Of a stretch of DNA of 64,000 nt, positions 22,197-33,236 are shown piece after piece. The notes beneath the pieces were generated by a model. The model was given only the letters and a program-made list of their open reading frames with translations, was not told where the DNA came from and ran no database searches. Numbering within the stretch: the first letter of the stretch is position 1; each line of letters opens with the position of its first letter. This DNA comes from Burkholderiales bacterium (GTDB lineage Bacteria > Pseudomonadota > Gammaproteobacteria > Burkholderiales > Casimicrobiaceae), in contig JADYZP010000009.1 of NCBI GenBank assembly GCA_020853025.1, forward strand, positions 150,410 to 214,409, written 5' to 3'. The position numbers and the translations under genes were made by a program.

Positions 22197-24605
22197 TCAG
22201 ATCATCAGCTTGCGCAGCGTGTCAGGATTCTTGACGACGGCTTTCTGCCGCGCTGACGGCGCGCCGTAGAGCGCCGCCGGAGGATTGGTTTCCAGCCTGG
22301 CGATCACCGCGGCATCGTTGCAGCGCGCATCGAAGGTCACGTTGACCTGGTCACCGGCCACCGCGCCGACACTGAAGCAGGCCTGGCCGAGTTTCGCATT
22401 CAGCGGCTTCAGGATGCCGGCCGCCACCAGGTCTCCCGCCGGGCCGTTGCCGGCGAGCTGTATCTCGAATACCTGCGGCCCGCCGGGCGGCGCGACGGTG
22501 ATCACCGACGGCATCGCCACCAGCTCCCGGCGCAGCGCGTCGTCGCCAATCGCCGGCGGCAGGCCTTCGACGCGCAGCACGACGCGGCGGCCGGTCACCG
22601 CCACGTGCTGCAGGAAGAAATCGCGCGAGAATTCGCTGGCGATCTTCGTCCCGATCGCCTTCAGCGCGTCGGCCTCGGTCGGCCAGCTGCCGTCTCCGGC
22701 CGGCAGCTTGGTATTGAAGTAGATCTCCTCGCCGGTAGCACGGTCGGTGCACTTGATCGTCCACCCGTTGAGCGCGTATTTGGTGACGACCAGCCCCGAC
22801 GCCGCGAGCCGCATCGACAACCGCTTGATCGTCGCCTCGCCCTCGACGATGAAATCCGGCGCGTCGGCGGTGCCGTCCTTGCGCGGCGCATCCTCCGTCC
22901 AGGTCCGGAAGCCGAACGACTTGATGCGCTCCTTCAGGATGTTCTCGGCGGTGGGCGAGACCCGCGGCGGCGCGTCCGGGGCATCCGCGTCACGGGTGAC
23001 GATGCGCACCGCCACCCGCGGATCGCCGCTGGCGCGGATGAAGTCGATGCGCTCGTTGCGCGACATCTCGTTCAGCGACTTCTGGATAGCCTTGACGTCG
23101 ACAATGGCTTCGGTGGTGATCGACACCAGCCCGTCCTTGCCGGTGGTGGGCGCGCTCTCGCGCATGACGGTGGTCACGAATTCGCCGCTCTTTGACAACA
23201 GCCTGTCGCGCAGCACGTCGTAGTTTTTCGCGACCGACTGTGTCTCGACCAGCATACCGACGGCCTTCGCAACCAGCTGTCCGCGCGAATCGGCGCGCAG
23301 ATCGCTGCGCATCAGCGCCTGATCGCTCTGGTAGCGCGGCTGGCTGGGGTCGACGAAGCCGACCGCCGAAATGACCAGCGAGCCTGGGCTTGTCGGTGAA
23401 GGCGCGGCGACCGGCGTCGGTGCCGCGGGTGGCGCGGCGGGACCAGCACCGCCACCGCCCTGGGTGCCGGCGCCCACGGGCGGCGCCACGGCAGGTGCTG
23501 CGGCGGCGGCCGGAGCGGTGACCTGCGCGACCGTTGGATCCTGCGCGGCCTTCGAATCGTCGGCGCCCTGCCACGCCAACCAGATCCCGGCCGCTACCGC
23601 CACGACGACGCCCAGGCCCGCGAGCGCCGCCAACGTCGCCTTCGACTTGCGCTGCGGCTGCGGCGTTCCGGTGCCGGACGTCGCGCGACCCGCCGCGGCA
23701 GTCGTCGTTGCGGGGGTGGCGGCAGTACGTGCGCCGGCGATGGTCGGAGGCGGCACCAGCGTCGTCTCGCCCGAATGCCCGCCTTCGGCGCGAGCGGCCG
23801 CACGCAGTGCGGCGACGAATTCCTCCGCCGTCGGAAAGCGCTCGTCGGGCTTTTTCGCGAGGGCGCGCCGCACGACGGCATCCATCGCCCCGGGAATCTG
23901 CACATTGAAGCGCGACGGCGGCAGCGGATCCTCCTCCAGCACCTTGCGCATGGTGATCGTCGCGTTGCCGGTGAACGGCCGCTCGCCGGTCAGGAACTGG
24001 TAGAGCATCACGCCGACCGAGAACAGATCCGAACGGCCGTCGACGGGCAGGCCCAGGATCTGCTCGGGCGACATGTACGCCGGTGTGCCGAGCACCGTGC
24101 CGACCTGGGTCAGGTCCGATGATTCGAGATGCGCGATGCCGAAGTCGGCGACCTTCGCCGTGCCATCGGCCAGAATGAAAACATTCGACGGCTTGATGTC
24201 GCGGTGGACGACGCCCTGCTGGTGCGAGTAGCCGAGTGCTGCGAGGATCTGCTCGAGGATGCGCACGATGTCGGCGATCGCGAAGCGCTCGTTGGCGTCG
24301 AAGTACTCCTTGAGCTCGCGCCCGGCAACGAGCTCCATCGCGATGTACCAGACGCCGGCGTCCTCGCCGAAGTCGTAGATGGAGACGATGTTCGGATGCG
24401 TGAGCCTGCCGGCGGCCTGCGCCTCGCGGCGAAAGCGCTCGAGGATTTCCTTGGCGTGCGCGCCGGCGAGCTGGTCGGGGCGAATGGTCTTCAGCGCGAC
24501 GGCGCGCTGGATCATCGGGTCGAAGCCCTCGTAGACGACGCCCATGGCGCCGTGTCCCAACTCGCGCCGGACCTCGTATTTGCCCAGCCTGGTCAATTCC
24601 GCCAT
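22197..24605 (-). CDS. Eukaryote-like Ser/Thr protein kinase with TM segment, Ala/Pro-rich linker and large extracytoplasmic CsgG/FlgT-like C-terminus
   Basis: LGHGAMGVVYEGFD, HRDIKPSNVF, DFGIAHLE, GTPAYMSPEQ; TM LAALAGLGVVVAVAAGIWLAW; C-term ILKERIKSFGFRTWTE..DFIVEGEA..IKCTDRATGEEIYF. Confidence 0.9.
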   Translation of the reverse strand: MAELTRLGKYEVRRELGHGAMGVVYEGFDPMIQRAVALKTIRPDQLAGAHAKEILERFRREAQAAGRLTHPNIVSIYDFGEDAGVWYIAMELVAGRELKEYFDANERFAIADIVRILEQILAALGYSHQQGVVHRDIKPSNVFILADGTAKVADFGIAHLESSDLTQVGTVLGTPAYMSPEQILGLPVDGRSDLFSVGVMLYQFLTGERPFTGNATITMRKVLEEDPLPPSRFNVQIPGAMDAVVRRALAKKPDERFPTAEEFVAALRAAARAEGGHSGETTLVPPPTIAGARTAATPATTTAAAGRATSGTGTPQPQRKSKATLAALAGLGVVVAVAAGIWLAWQGADDSKAAQDPTVAQVTAPAAAAAPAVAPPVGAGTQGGGGAGPAAPPAAPTPVAAPSPTSPGSLVISAVGFVDPSQPRYQSDQALMRSDLRADSRGQLVAKAVGMLVETQSVAKNYDVLRDRLLSKSGEFVTTVMRESAPTTGKDGLVSITTEAIVDVKAIQKSLNEMSRNERIDFIRASGDPRVAVRIVTRDADAPDAPPRVSPTAENILKERIKSFGFRTWTEDAPRKDGTADAPDFIVEGEATIKRLSMRLAASGLVVTKYALNGWTIKCTDRATGEEIYFNTKLPAGDGSWPTEADALKAIGTKIASEFSRDFFLQHVAVTGRRVVLRVEGLPPAIGDDALRRELVAMPSVITVAPPGGPQVFEIQLAGNGPAGDLVAAGILKPLNAKLGQACFSVGAVAGDQVNVTFDARCNDAAVIARLETNPPAALYGAPSARQKAVVKNPDTLRKLMI

Positions 24606-24631
24606 CCGGTAGCTCCCGCGTCGGCGCCGCG

Positions 24632-25468
24632 CTACTTGTACTTGCTGTCGATCTCCCACACCGACTTCTGGACCAGCCGCTGGACCATCGTGTCGAGGCC
24701 CGCACCGCCCTGCTGCGAACTGTTGACGCCCAGCGCGCCGCCGGAAGTCGCGCCGACTTCCATCTTCTCCTCGGTATAGCCCTGCGCCAGCTGCTCGGTG
24801 GTCTCGGCGTTGATGATCTTGTAGCGCATGCCGATCACCCAGACGCTGGTCGCCTCTCCCGAATGCACCGAGCCGATCGCCGTACCGCCGACCGCACCCG
24901 CCGCGGCGCCGCCGCGCGAACCGGAAAATGCGCCGAGCAGGCCCGCCATCCGGCCCAGCGTGCCGCCGTCGAAGCTCTCTTGTGCCGAGGCGACCTGCTC
25001 GGTCTTCAGGATGTCGAACTTGACGATGTACTTGGTCGTCTTCAGCTTGCCCATGCCGAGGTACTTGCGCGCCGCCTGCGGGTCGCCGAGGTTGTACGCC
25101 AGCTCGAACTCCTTGAGGATCGGCCCCAGGTTCGAGCGTTCGAGCACCTGGAAATTGGCGTTGGAGAGTTCGAGTTCGCCGAAGTCCGCGATGTTGTTCG
25201 CGGTGAATTTCTGCAGGAAGGTCGCGTTGCTGCTCTTGATTTCCCCGGGGATGACGACCAGCGCGGGTCCTTTCTTGTTCTTGTTCGAGTACTCGACGGC
25301 CTGATAGACCGTCTTGTCGGCGGTCTGATTCGCCTGCTGTGACGTCGTGCCGCCGGCGGTGGGCGACGCGCTTTCGAAGCGGGGTTGCGCGAGGGCGAGC
25401 GACGCGCAGGCAGCCAACGCAAGCCCGAGCGGCACGGACAAGGAACGGGATTCGTGATTCATGCGCAT
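24632..25468 (-). CDS. CsgG/HfaB-like secreted protein
   Basis: Signal peptide; ADFGELELSNANFQVLERSNLGPILKEFELAYNLGDPQAARKYLGMGKLKTTKYIVKFDILK. Confidence 0.7.
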   Translation of the reverse strand: MRMNHESRSLSVPLGLALAACASLALAQPRFESASPTAGGTTSQQANQTADKTVYQAVEYSNKNKKGPALVVIPGEIKSSNATFLQKFTANNIADFGELELSNANFQVLERSNLGPILKEFELAYNLGDPQAARKYLGMGKLKTTKYIVKFDILKTEQVASAQESFDGGTLGRMAGLLGAFSGSRGGAAAGAVGGTAIGSVHSGEATSVWVIGMRYKIINAETTEQLAQGYTEEKMEVGATSGGALGVNSSQQGGAGLDTMVQRLVQKSVWEIDSKYK

Positions 25469-25514
25469 TGCTGTCTCCTACAGTTGATTGCGGATTGGAT
25501 CGTGGCGCCGCGCG

Positions 25515-26213
25515 TCACCTGGCCTTGCCCTTGGGTGAGGGGACGCCGAGACCGGCATTGCGGCAGTAGTCGCCGTAGAGCTTCGCGACGACTTCGTCGG
25601 CCTGCTCGTCGACCAGCGTCAACGCCATTTGGGCAATATTCGCGCCCGAGTACGACGCCGAACTGGCACCGACATCCGAGATGATGCGTCCATTGCTGCC
25701 GGCCAGCGTGAAGCCCATGCTGACGGTAACCTGGTTGACGCGGATGATCGGGTTGGGGATCGCCTCCGCCGTAATGAGGCCGCGGAGCACGAAACTCGCG
25801 CCGAGCCGCTTGGCCGCCGACAGCGCGGCATCGGGGTTGTTCCGGAAGTAGGCATCGATTTCGGCCTGCGCGATCTGGGCGCGGATTTGCTCAGGTGCGA
25901 ACGTGCGCAGCCCGAGCGAGCGCAGTCGCGCGTTGATGGCCTGGAAATGCGGGCCGTAGTTGTCCTGCTGCGCGCTGATGTAGCCGTCGGATTGCCGCTC
26001 ACCGATGACGACCATGATCTTCTTGCCCTTGAGATCGGCGCGGCAAGGTGTCGACAACTCGTAGGCGATGCGATCTCCACGCGCGGCCTGCGCGGCAAGG
26101 TCCGCCTGCTCCGCGGGATCGGGATTGGAAAAGCGAAACCCCTGCCCCCCCGCCACGCCAACGGAGAAGTGCGCGAGAAACAGCGCGAGCGTGAAATGAC
26201 GCATAAGATTCAT
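25515..26213 (-). CDS. Secreted protein of FlgT/CsgG-like fold (hypothetical)
   Basis: Signal peptide MNLMRHFTLALFLAHFSVGVAGGQG; KRLGASFVLRGLITAEAIPNPIIRVNQVTVSMGFTLAGSNGRIISD. Confidence 0.6.
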   Translation of the reverse strand: MNLMRHFTLALFLAHFSVGVAGGQGFRFSNPDPAEQADLAAQAARGDRIAYELSTPCRADLKGKKIMVVIGERQSDGYISAQQDNYGPHFQAINARLRSLGLRTFAPEQIRAQIAQAEIDAYFRNNPDAALSAAKRLGASFVLRGLITAEAIPNPIIRVNQVTVSMGFTLAGSNGRIISDVGASSASYSGANIAQMALTLVDEQADEVVAKLYGDYCRNAGLGVPSPKGKAR

Positions 26214-26502
26214 AGGAACGCGGCGAGACGGTGATCGCAAGCGGGTGGATGAGTGAAGATTATGCCACCCGGCCGTCGAAAATCCACCGAAACGAGATCG
26301 GCGCCGACACGCGGTGCGCCGCTCGGGCGGGTACGTCTCGCGCCCCCGCTTCGCCCTGCCCGCGTCTGCGCGCAGCTTGCGGCGGACCGCGACCGTACGG
26401 CGCGGCAGCGAAGTCCGGGTATCCTTGCAGCGTGGCAGCGCGTGGCGCGCACCAGCGTTTGCCATCGCCCGCCCATTCGCCAACGCACATGATTCGCACC
26501 GC

Positions 26503-27165
26503 ATGGACTCCATCGCCGCCAATCCGACCATGGTCGAGCAGGTCTATCGGGCGATCCTCGACGCCATCTGCGATGGCGTGCTCGCACCGGGCGAGCGCCT
26601 GACGCAGGAAGGGGTCGCAAAAAAGCTCAACGTGTCGCGCCAGCCCGTCAACCAGGCATTGATGCTGCTGAAGCAGCAGAAGTTCGTTTGCGAAGCGGGA
26701 CGCCGCGGGCTGATGGTCGCGCCAGTCGACCGCGAGTTCATGCGCTGGGTGTACGAGCTGAGGCTCGGCATCGAGCCCATCGCGGCTGCACTCGCGGCGC
26801 GCCATGCGACCGACGCCGATTGCGATGCGGGGCGCGCACGGGTGCAGCGCGGACGCGCCGCGCTGCGCGACGGTGCGATCGGCCCGCTCATCGGTGCCGA
26901 CATGGCGTTTCACATGTGGCTGTACACGACGTCCGGAAACAGGCTTTTCGTCGACACGATGGAAGAGCTCTGGCACCACCTGCGGCGCGCGATGCGGGAA
27001 GTGCTGATGCAGCGCGACTACCGCAAGTCGATATGGGCCGAGCACGAACACATACTGCGCGCGATAACCAGCCACGACGAGCACGCGGCAGCCTCACTGG
27101 TGCGCGCGCACCTGCGCAGCGCGGCGCTCAGCGTCGAAGTAAGCCTGCCGGTGTCGGGCGAATGA
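26503..27165 (+). CDS. GntR-family transcriptional regulator (FCD-type)
   Basis: wHTH LAPGERLTQEGVAKKLNVSRQPVNQALMLLKQQKFV plus helical FCD-like C-terminus. Confidence 0.9.
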   Translation: MDSIAANPTMVEQVYRAILDAICDGVLAPGERLTQEGVAKKLNVSRQPVNQALMLLKQQKFVCEAGRRGLMVAPVDREFMRWVYELRLGIEPIAAALAARHATDADCDAGRARVQRGRAALRDGAIGPLIGADMAFHMWLYTTSGNRLFVDTMEELWHHLRRAMREVLMQRDYRKSIWAEHEHILRAITSHDEHAAASLVRAHLRSAALSVEVSLPVSGE

Positions 27166-27215
27166 ATCGCGGCGGCGCTTGTGCAGGCTGGCGCGCGGTC
27201 TGCGGACCGTGACGG

Positions 27216-28247
27216 CTAGCCTGACCGGTAGACGTCGCTGTAGTGTGCGTACACGGTGACGATGTCCGCAAAGCCTTCGCGTTCGGCGGGCCTCAGTTCG
27301 CGAAACGGCCTTGCCGGACGCCCAGCGTAGATCCAGCCGGCCGGAACGCGCGTGCCCGGCGCCACCTGCGCGCCCGCACCCACGCACGCATCCGCTTCGA
27401 CGACGACGCCGTCGCCGACAATGGCGCTCATGCCGATGAGCGAGCGATCGCCGATGCTGGCCGATCCCATCCGCACATTGTGGCCGATCGTCACGTCGCG
27501 GCCGATGACGATGTCGCCGCGCGCGCGCGAGGTGACGAGAAACGTGTTGTCCTGCACGTTGCTGCGCGAATCGATGGCGATTCTGCCGTCCCCGGCGTCG
27601 GCAACGCAGGCGAAATAGATGCTGGCGTCGTCCGCCAGTTCGACAGTTCCGGCAACGATTGTCGTCGGCGCGATGAAGCTCGCTTGCGGGCGCACGATCA
27701 GCGGCGGCTGCGCCGAGGACTGTTCATCGCCTGCCGGCAGATCGGTTGCAGCGGAGGTCTCGAGCGGCGATTCGCGGCGCAGCGCGGCATGCCACAGCGC
27801 GAGTTCGTCGCGGCCGATGGCACGCACCGGCTGTGCGGGGCTGCCCGCGTAGACGACACCGCCGGCGAGCGTCTTGCGCGGCGGCACCACGGCCCCCGGC
27901 ATGATCAGCGCGTGCGCACCGACGACGGCGCCATCCATTACCGTCGCCGCGTCGGCGACAACGACGCCGTCGGCGAGCGTGCACGCGTGGACGAGGCCGT
28001 AGCGGCCGACGGTGACGTCGTCACCCATGATCGTCGGGTAGACGCTGTCGGCGATGTGCACGGTGGCGCGCACGCCGAAGAAGGCATTGGCGCCGATGCG
28101 GATTGCCTCGCCGTCGGCGCGCAGCGTCGCATGGCGCCGCAGGACGAGGCCCGGGCCGGCCGATACGCGCCCGGCGACGACCGCATGCGCGGCCAGCGTC
28201 GACGCCGCGCTCAGCGCCGGCGTGTACTCGAGATAGGACAATTCCAT
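27216..28247 (-). CDS. Tandem left-handed beta-helix (gamma-carbonic anhydrase-like) protein
   Basis: Two hexapeptide-repeat halves, each ending GGVVYAGSPAQPVR / AGWIYAGRPARPFREL. Confidence 0.8.
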   Translation of the reverse strand: MELSYLEYTPALSAASTLAAHAVVAGRVSAGPGLVLRRHATLRADGEAIRIGANAFFGVRATVHIADSVYPTIMGDDVTVGRYGLVHACTLADGVVVADAATVMDGAVVGAHALIMPGAVVPPRKTLAGGVVYAGSPAQPVRAIGRDELALWHAALRRESPLETSAATDLPAGDEQSSAQPPLIVRPQASFIAPTTIVAGTVELADDASIYFACVADAGDGRIAIDSRSNVQDNTFLVTSRARGDIVIGRDVTIGHNVRMGSASIGDRSLIGMSAIVGDGVVVEADACVGAGAQVAPGTRVPAGWIYAGRPARPFRELRPAEREGFADIVTVYAHYSDVYRSG

Positions 28248-28310
28248 AGCGGATCAGAGCCTGATGGTGCTGCGCAGCGACCGCGACGCCTGAAACATCC
28301 TTGTGGGCAA

Positions 28311-28348
28311 GGCTTCAGCGGTGGGCGGTGCCGCGTCCGGCTGAAGCC
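28311..28348. terminator. Intergenic inverted repeat ggcttcagc...gctgaagcc between the mutase and beta-helix genes
   Basis: 9-bp perfect arms, 20-nt loop; no clear U-tract. Confidence 0.4.
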
Positions 28349-28389
28349 GAACCCGCCGCCCGAACGCGTGCAGCGAGCCCCGTTGCATC

Positions 28390-30101
<1,712 letters not shown>

Positions 30102-30105
<4 letters not shown>

Positions 30106-31064
30106 GCGTTTTCTCCCAGTTCGGCAATGAGTAGGGTCGCCGCCGAGTGCGGACTCAGCGAACGACGCGCAAGCTGCGCCAGCAGCCCGGCCAGCCGCCC
30201 GTGTCGGTCGCGGACGAAGCGATCGCGAAGGATCTCTTCCCCGGCCGCAAGCAGGCGGCGCTCGGCGATCGCCGCGCAGCGGGCATCGATTTCGCCGCTC
30301 GCCGCAAGCGCCTCGCGGTGGCGGTCGATCATCGTCAGCAATTCCTGGACGCCTTCGTCGCGCACAGCGCTCGTCGGCACGACTTGCGGCCGCCATGTAC
30401 CGCGCGCGCTGGCCAGCCCCAGCATCAACATGTTCTTGAGATCGGCAATCGTCTTGTCGGCATCGGCGCGATCGCACTTGCTGACAACGTGGACGTCGGC
30501 GATTTCGAGAATGCCGGCCTTGATCGCCTGGATGTCGTCGCCGAGGCCCGGCGCCGAGACGACGACGGTCGTGTGCGCGGCGCGCGCAATGTCGACTTCG
30601 TCCTGGCCGACGCCGACGGTTTCGATCAGCACGATGTCGTAGCCGGCGGCGTCGAAGACGTCGACGGCCTCGAGCGCACCGCGCGCCAGGCCGCCCATCG
30701 ACCCGCGTGTCGCCATGCTGCGAACGAACACGCCGGGGTCGCCGCCGAGTTCACCCATGCGGATGCGGTCGCCAAGAATCGCGCCGCCGGAAAATGGCGA
30801 CGACGGATCGATGGCGACGATCGCCACCTTGCGTCCGCCGGCGCGGATCGCCGCCGCCAGGCGCGCCACCAGCGTCGACTTGCCGCTGCCGGGCACGCCG
30901 GTGATGCCGACGATATGCGCGCGGCCGGTGTGACGAAACAATTCGTCGAACGCCGGACGCGCCTCCGCAGATCCGCTTTCGGCACGGGTGAGCAGCCGCG
31001 CGATCGCGCGGGTATCGCCGGCCAGCGCCTTTGGCACGAGGTCGGACGAGGCAAGGTAGACCAT
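30102..31064 (-). CDS. meaB: MeaB/ArgK-type GTPase, mutase chaperone
   Basis: GITGVPGSGKSTLVARL, VAIDPSSPFSGGAILGDRIRM, VETVGVGQDEVDI. Confidence 0.93.
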
Positions 31065-31082
31065 GGCGCGGATCGCGCGGCG

Positions 31083-32507
31083 CTAGCGCGCGAGCCTTTC
31101 GTTGAGTTCGCGGAACACCTCGCGGTCGTCGATCACGCGACGCGCCTTGAAGTCGGTGCGCGGAAACGTGCCGGGCGCGACGACTTCGATCCGCGCGCGC
31201 AATCCCAGCATCTTCGCAAGCTTGCGCGCGGCGTCTTCACGCATCGCGCGAAGCGCGTCTTCGCCGCGTGCCGTGCAATCCTGCGTTGCCTCGATGCGCA
31301 CCAGCAGTTCGTCCATCGCACCCTCGCGCGAAACGACGATCCGATGCTCGCCCCCATAGCCGTCGACCTGGTTGACGACGGCGTCGACTTCGCTCGGATA
31401 GACGTTTTCGCCGCGGATCGTGAACATGTCGTCGATGCGGCCGAAGATCCCCTGCGGCAGGCGCGGATACGTGCGGCCGCAGGGGTTGGGTCCGTTCTCC
31501 CACAGCGTGAGGTCGCCCGACACGAGGCGGATCATCGGCTGCGACGTGCGCTCGAGGTGCGTGTAGACTGGTGTGCCGCGCTGTCCGTAGGGAACGCGCT
31601 GGAAGGTCCGCGGATCGCATACTTCGGTATAGACGATGTCCTGCCACAGCAGCATGCCGTCGGTCTCGGCGGTGCCGGCAATGTTCATGAACGGTGTCAT
31701 TTCGGCCATCGACCCGCAGTCGATGACGCGCGCACCATAGAGTTCGGCAATGCGGTCGCGAACGCCGGGCACCGACGCGCCGGGCTCGCCGGAGAAAAAC
31801 ATCGTCTGCAAGCCGAATCCCCGCGGGTCGTAGCCTTCGTCGCGGGCGACCTCGGCAAGATGCAGCGCGAACGACGGCGTCGAGTAGAAGCCTTTCGGCT
31901 TCACGAGGTCGAGCCACATCGCCGCGCGCGCGGTCATGCCGGCGGCGCCGGCGCCGAAGGGGAATGCCTTGGCGCGCAGGCGTTCGGCGCCCGCGAGCGA
32001 GCCCCACGAACCCATGTAGAGGCTGAAGATCGCGGCGATGAACACCGTGTCGCCCGGGCGCAGGCCCATCGCCCACAGGATTCGCGCATGCGCGTTGGCG
32101 ATCGCGTCCCAGTCGCTGCGGCCGATCGCGAACGCCGTCGGTCTGCCGGTGGTGCCGGAGGTGCCATGCACGTGGAAGACCTCGGCATCGTCGACGCACA
32201 GGTAGTCGCCGAACGGCGGCAGGCGCGACTGCGCATCGCGGAGATCCTTCTTGGTCAGCACCGGTACGCGCGACTCGAAGTCCTCGAGTGAGCGCAGCTG
32301 GTCGGGATGAAAGCCCGCCGCCTCCCACGTGCGCCGGTACATCGGCGAGTGGTCCCAGGCGTGGCGCGTGACTTCGCGCAAGCGCGCGACGATCGCCGCT
32401 TCGCGCTCGGCAACGGGCATCGTCTCGCGCTGCGCGAACCAGAAGCGCGAGCCCGCGGGTGGCAAGTAGTCCGCGTCGTAGCGCGGGGGGAAGCTCCAGG
32501 ATTCCAT
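31083..32507 (-). CDS. Phenylacetate-CoA ligase-like acyl-CoA ligase (PaaK family)
   Basis: HGTSGTTGRPTAFAIG, RIDDMFTIRGENVYPSEVDAVV. Confidence 0.88.
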   Translation of the reverse strand: MESWSFPPRYDADYLPPAGSRFWFAQRETMPVAEREAAIVARLREVTRHAWDHSPMYRRTWEAAGFHPDQLRSLEDFESRVPVLTKKDLRDAQSRLPPFGDYLCVDDAEVFHVHGTSGTTGRPTAFAIGRSDWDAIANAHARILWAMGLRPGDTVFIAAIFSLYMGSWGSLAGAERLRAKAFPFGAGAAGMTARAAMWLDLVKPKGFYSTPSFALHLAEVARDEGYDPRGFGLQTMFFSGEPGASVPGVRDRIAELYGARVIDCGSMAEMTPFMNIAGTAETDGMLLWQDIVYTEVCDPRTFQRVPYGQRGTPVYTHLERTSQPMIRLVSGDLTLWENGPNPCGRTYPRLPQGIFGRIDDMFTIRGENVYPSEVDAVVNQVDGYGGEHRIVVSREGAMDELLVRIEATQDCTARGEDALRAMREDAARKLAKMLGLRARIEVVAPGTFPRTDFKARRVIDDREVFRELNERLAR

Positions 32508-32516
32508 CACCCCCCC

Positions 32517-32933
32517 CTATCGCGGCCCGCGCTCGGTGACGACGCGTTCGATCATCGCCACGATCTCCGCGGGCGGCGTGTCCTGCAACATCAGCTCGCG
32601 CACGCCCATCGACTTCAATGCCGCGCAGTCGTCATCGGCAATGACGCCGCCGCCGACAACCAGGATATCGTCGGCGTCGCGCGCCTTCAGCGCTGCGAGG
32701 ATCCGCGGGAACACCGTCATGTGCGCGCCGGACAGGATCGAGACGCCGATCACGTCGACGTCTTCCTGGACGGCGGCCTCCACCACTTCCTCGGGCGTAC
32801 GGTGCAGGCCGGTATAGATGACGTCCATGCCGGCATCGCGGAGCGTGCGCGCGACGATCTTGACACCGCGGTCATGGCCGTCGAGCCCGACCTTGGCAAT
32901 GATGACCCGTATGCGTTCGCCTCCGGCGTCCAT
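32517..32933 (-). CDS. hcmB: B12-binding small subunit of acyl-CoA mutase
   Basis: DGHDRG (DxHxxG) base-off B12 motif, GVSILSGAHMT, VVGGGVI. Confidence 0.88.
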   Translation of the reverse strand: MDAGGERIRVIIAKVGLDGHDRGVKIVARTLRDAGMDVIYTGLHRTPEEVVEAAVQEDVDVIGVSILSGAHMTVFPRILAALKARDADDILVVGGGVIADDDCAALKSMGVRELMLQDTPPAEIVAMIERVVTERGPR

Positions 32934-32958
32934 CGGCTCTCCCTGGGAAGTTTTTCGT

Positions 32959-32987
32959 ATTGTATACGGTATCCAATAATGTATCAA
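32959..32987 (-). promoter_or_regulatory. Predicted sigma70 promoter TTGATA-N17-TACAAT overlapped by a 19-bp palindrome ATTGGATAC-C-GTATACAAT (minus-strand reading)
   Basis: -35 at 32982-32987, -10 at 32959-32964 on the minus strand; palindrome 32959-32977 with one mismatch; AGGGAG just upstream of the hcmB ATG. Confidence 0.75.
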
Positions 32988-33236
32988 CCATGTCGCCTAT
33001 CGCGCTGGCGCCGAGCCTCCAAAGGCAGCGGCGCATTTGGCGGCTATCGGTACGCATCGCTCCTGGCGCCACGTGACGCGGGCAGCGAACGGCGGACGAG
33101 GCATCGCTCGACCAACGCCTGAACCCGCGGCCGCGCATCGCTGTTGCCGCCGCATTTCCAGCTAAGATGCGGGGTGCCCACCGCAACAACGACGATGCAG
33201 GACGCCGTTGCGGACCGTACGCCATCGCTCACCGCC

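Noticed and set aside
22990-24705. 571-aa minus-strand ORF
   Set aside because: Out-of-frame reading of the kinase gene 22197-24605, Arg-rich and motif-free.
30147-32291. 714-aa plus-strand ORF antisense to meaB and the CoA ligase
   Set aside because: Shadow ORF; the minus strand has P-loop and AMP-binding motifs.
32934-33236. Cobalamin riboswitch upstream of the B12-dependent mutase operon
   Set aside because: The predicted 5' leader is only about 20 nt and no B12-box-like sequence was recognised.
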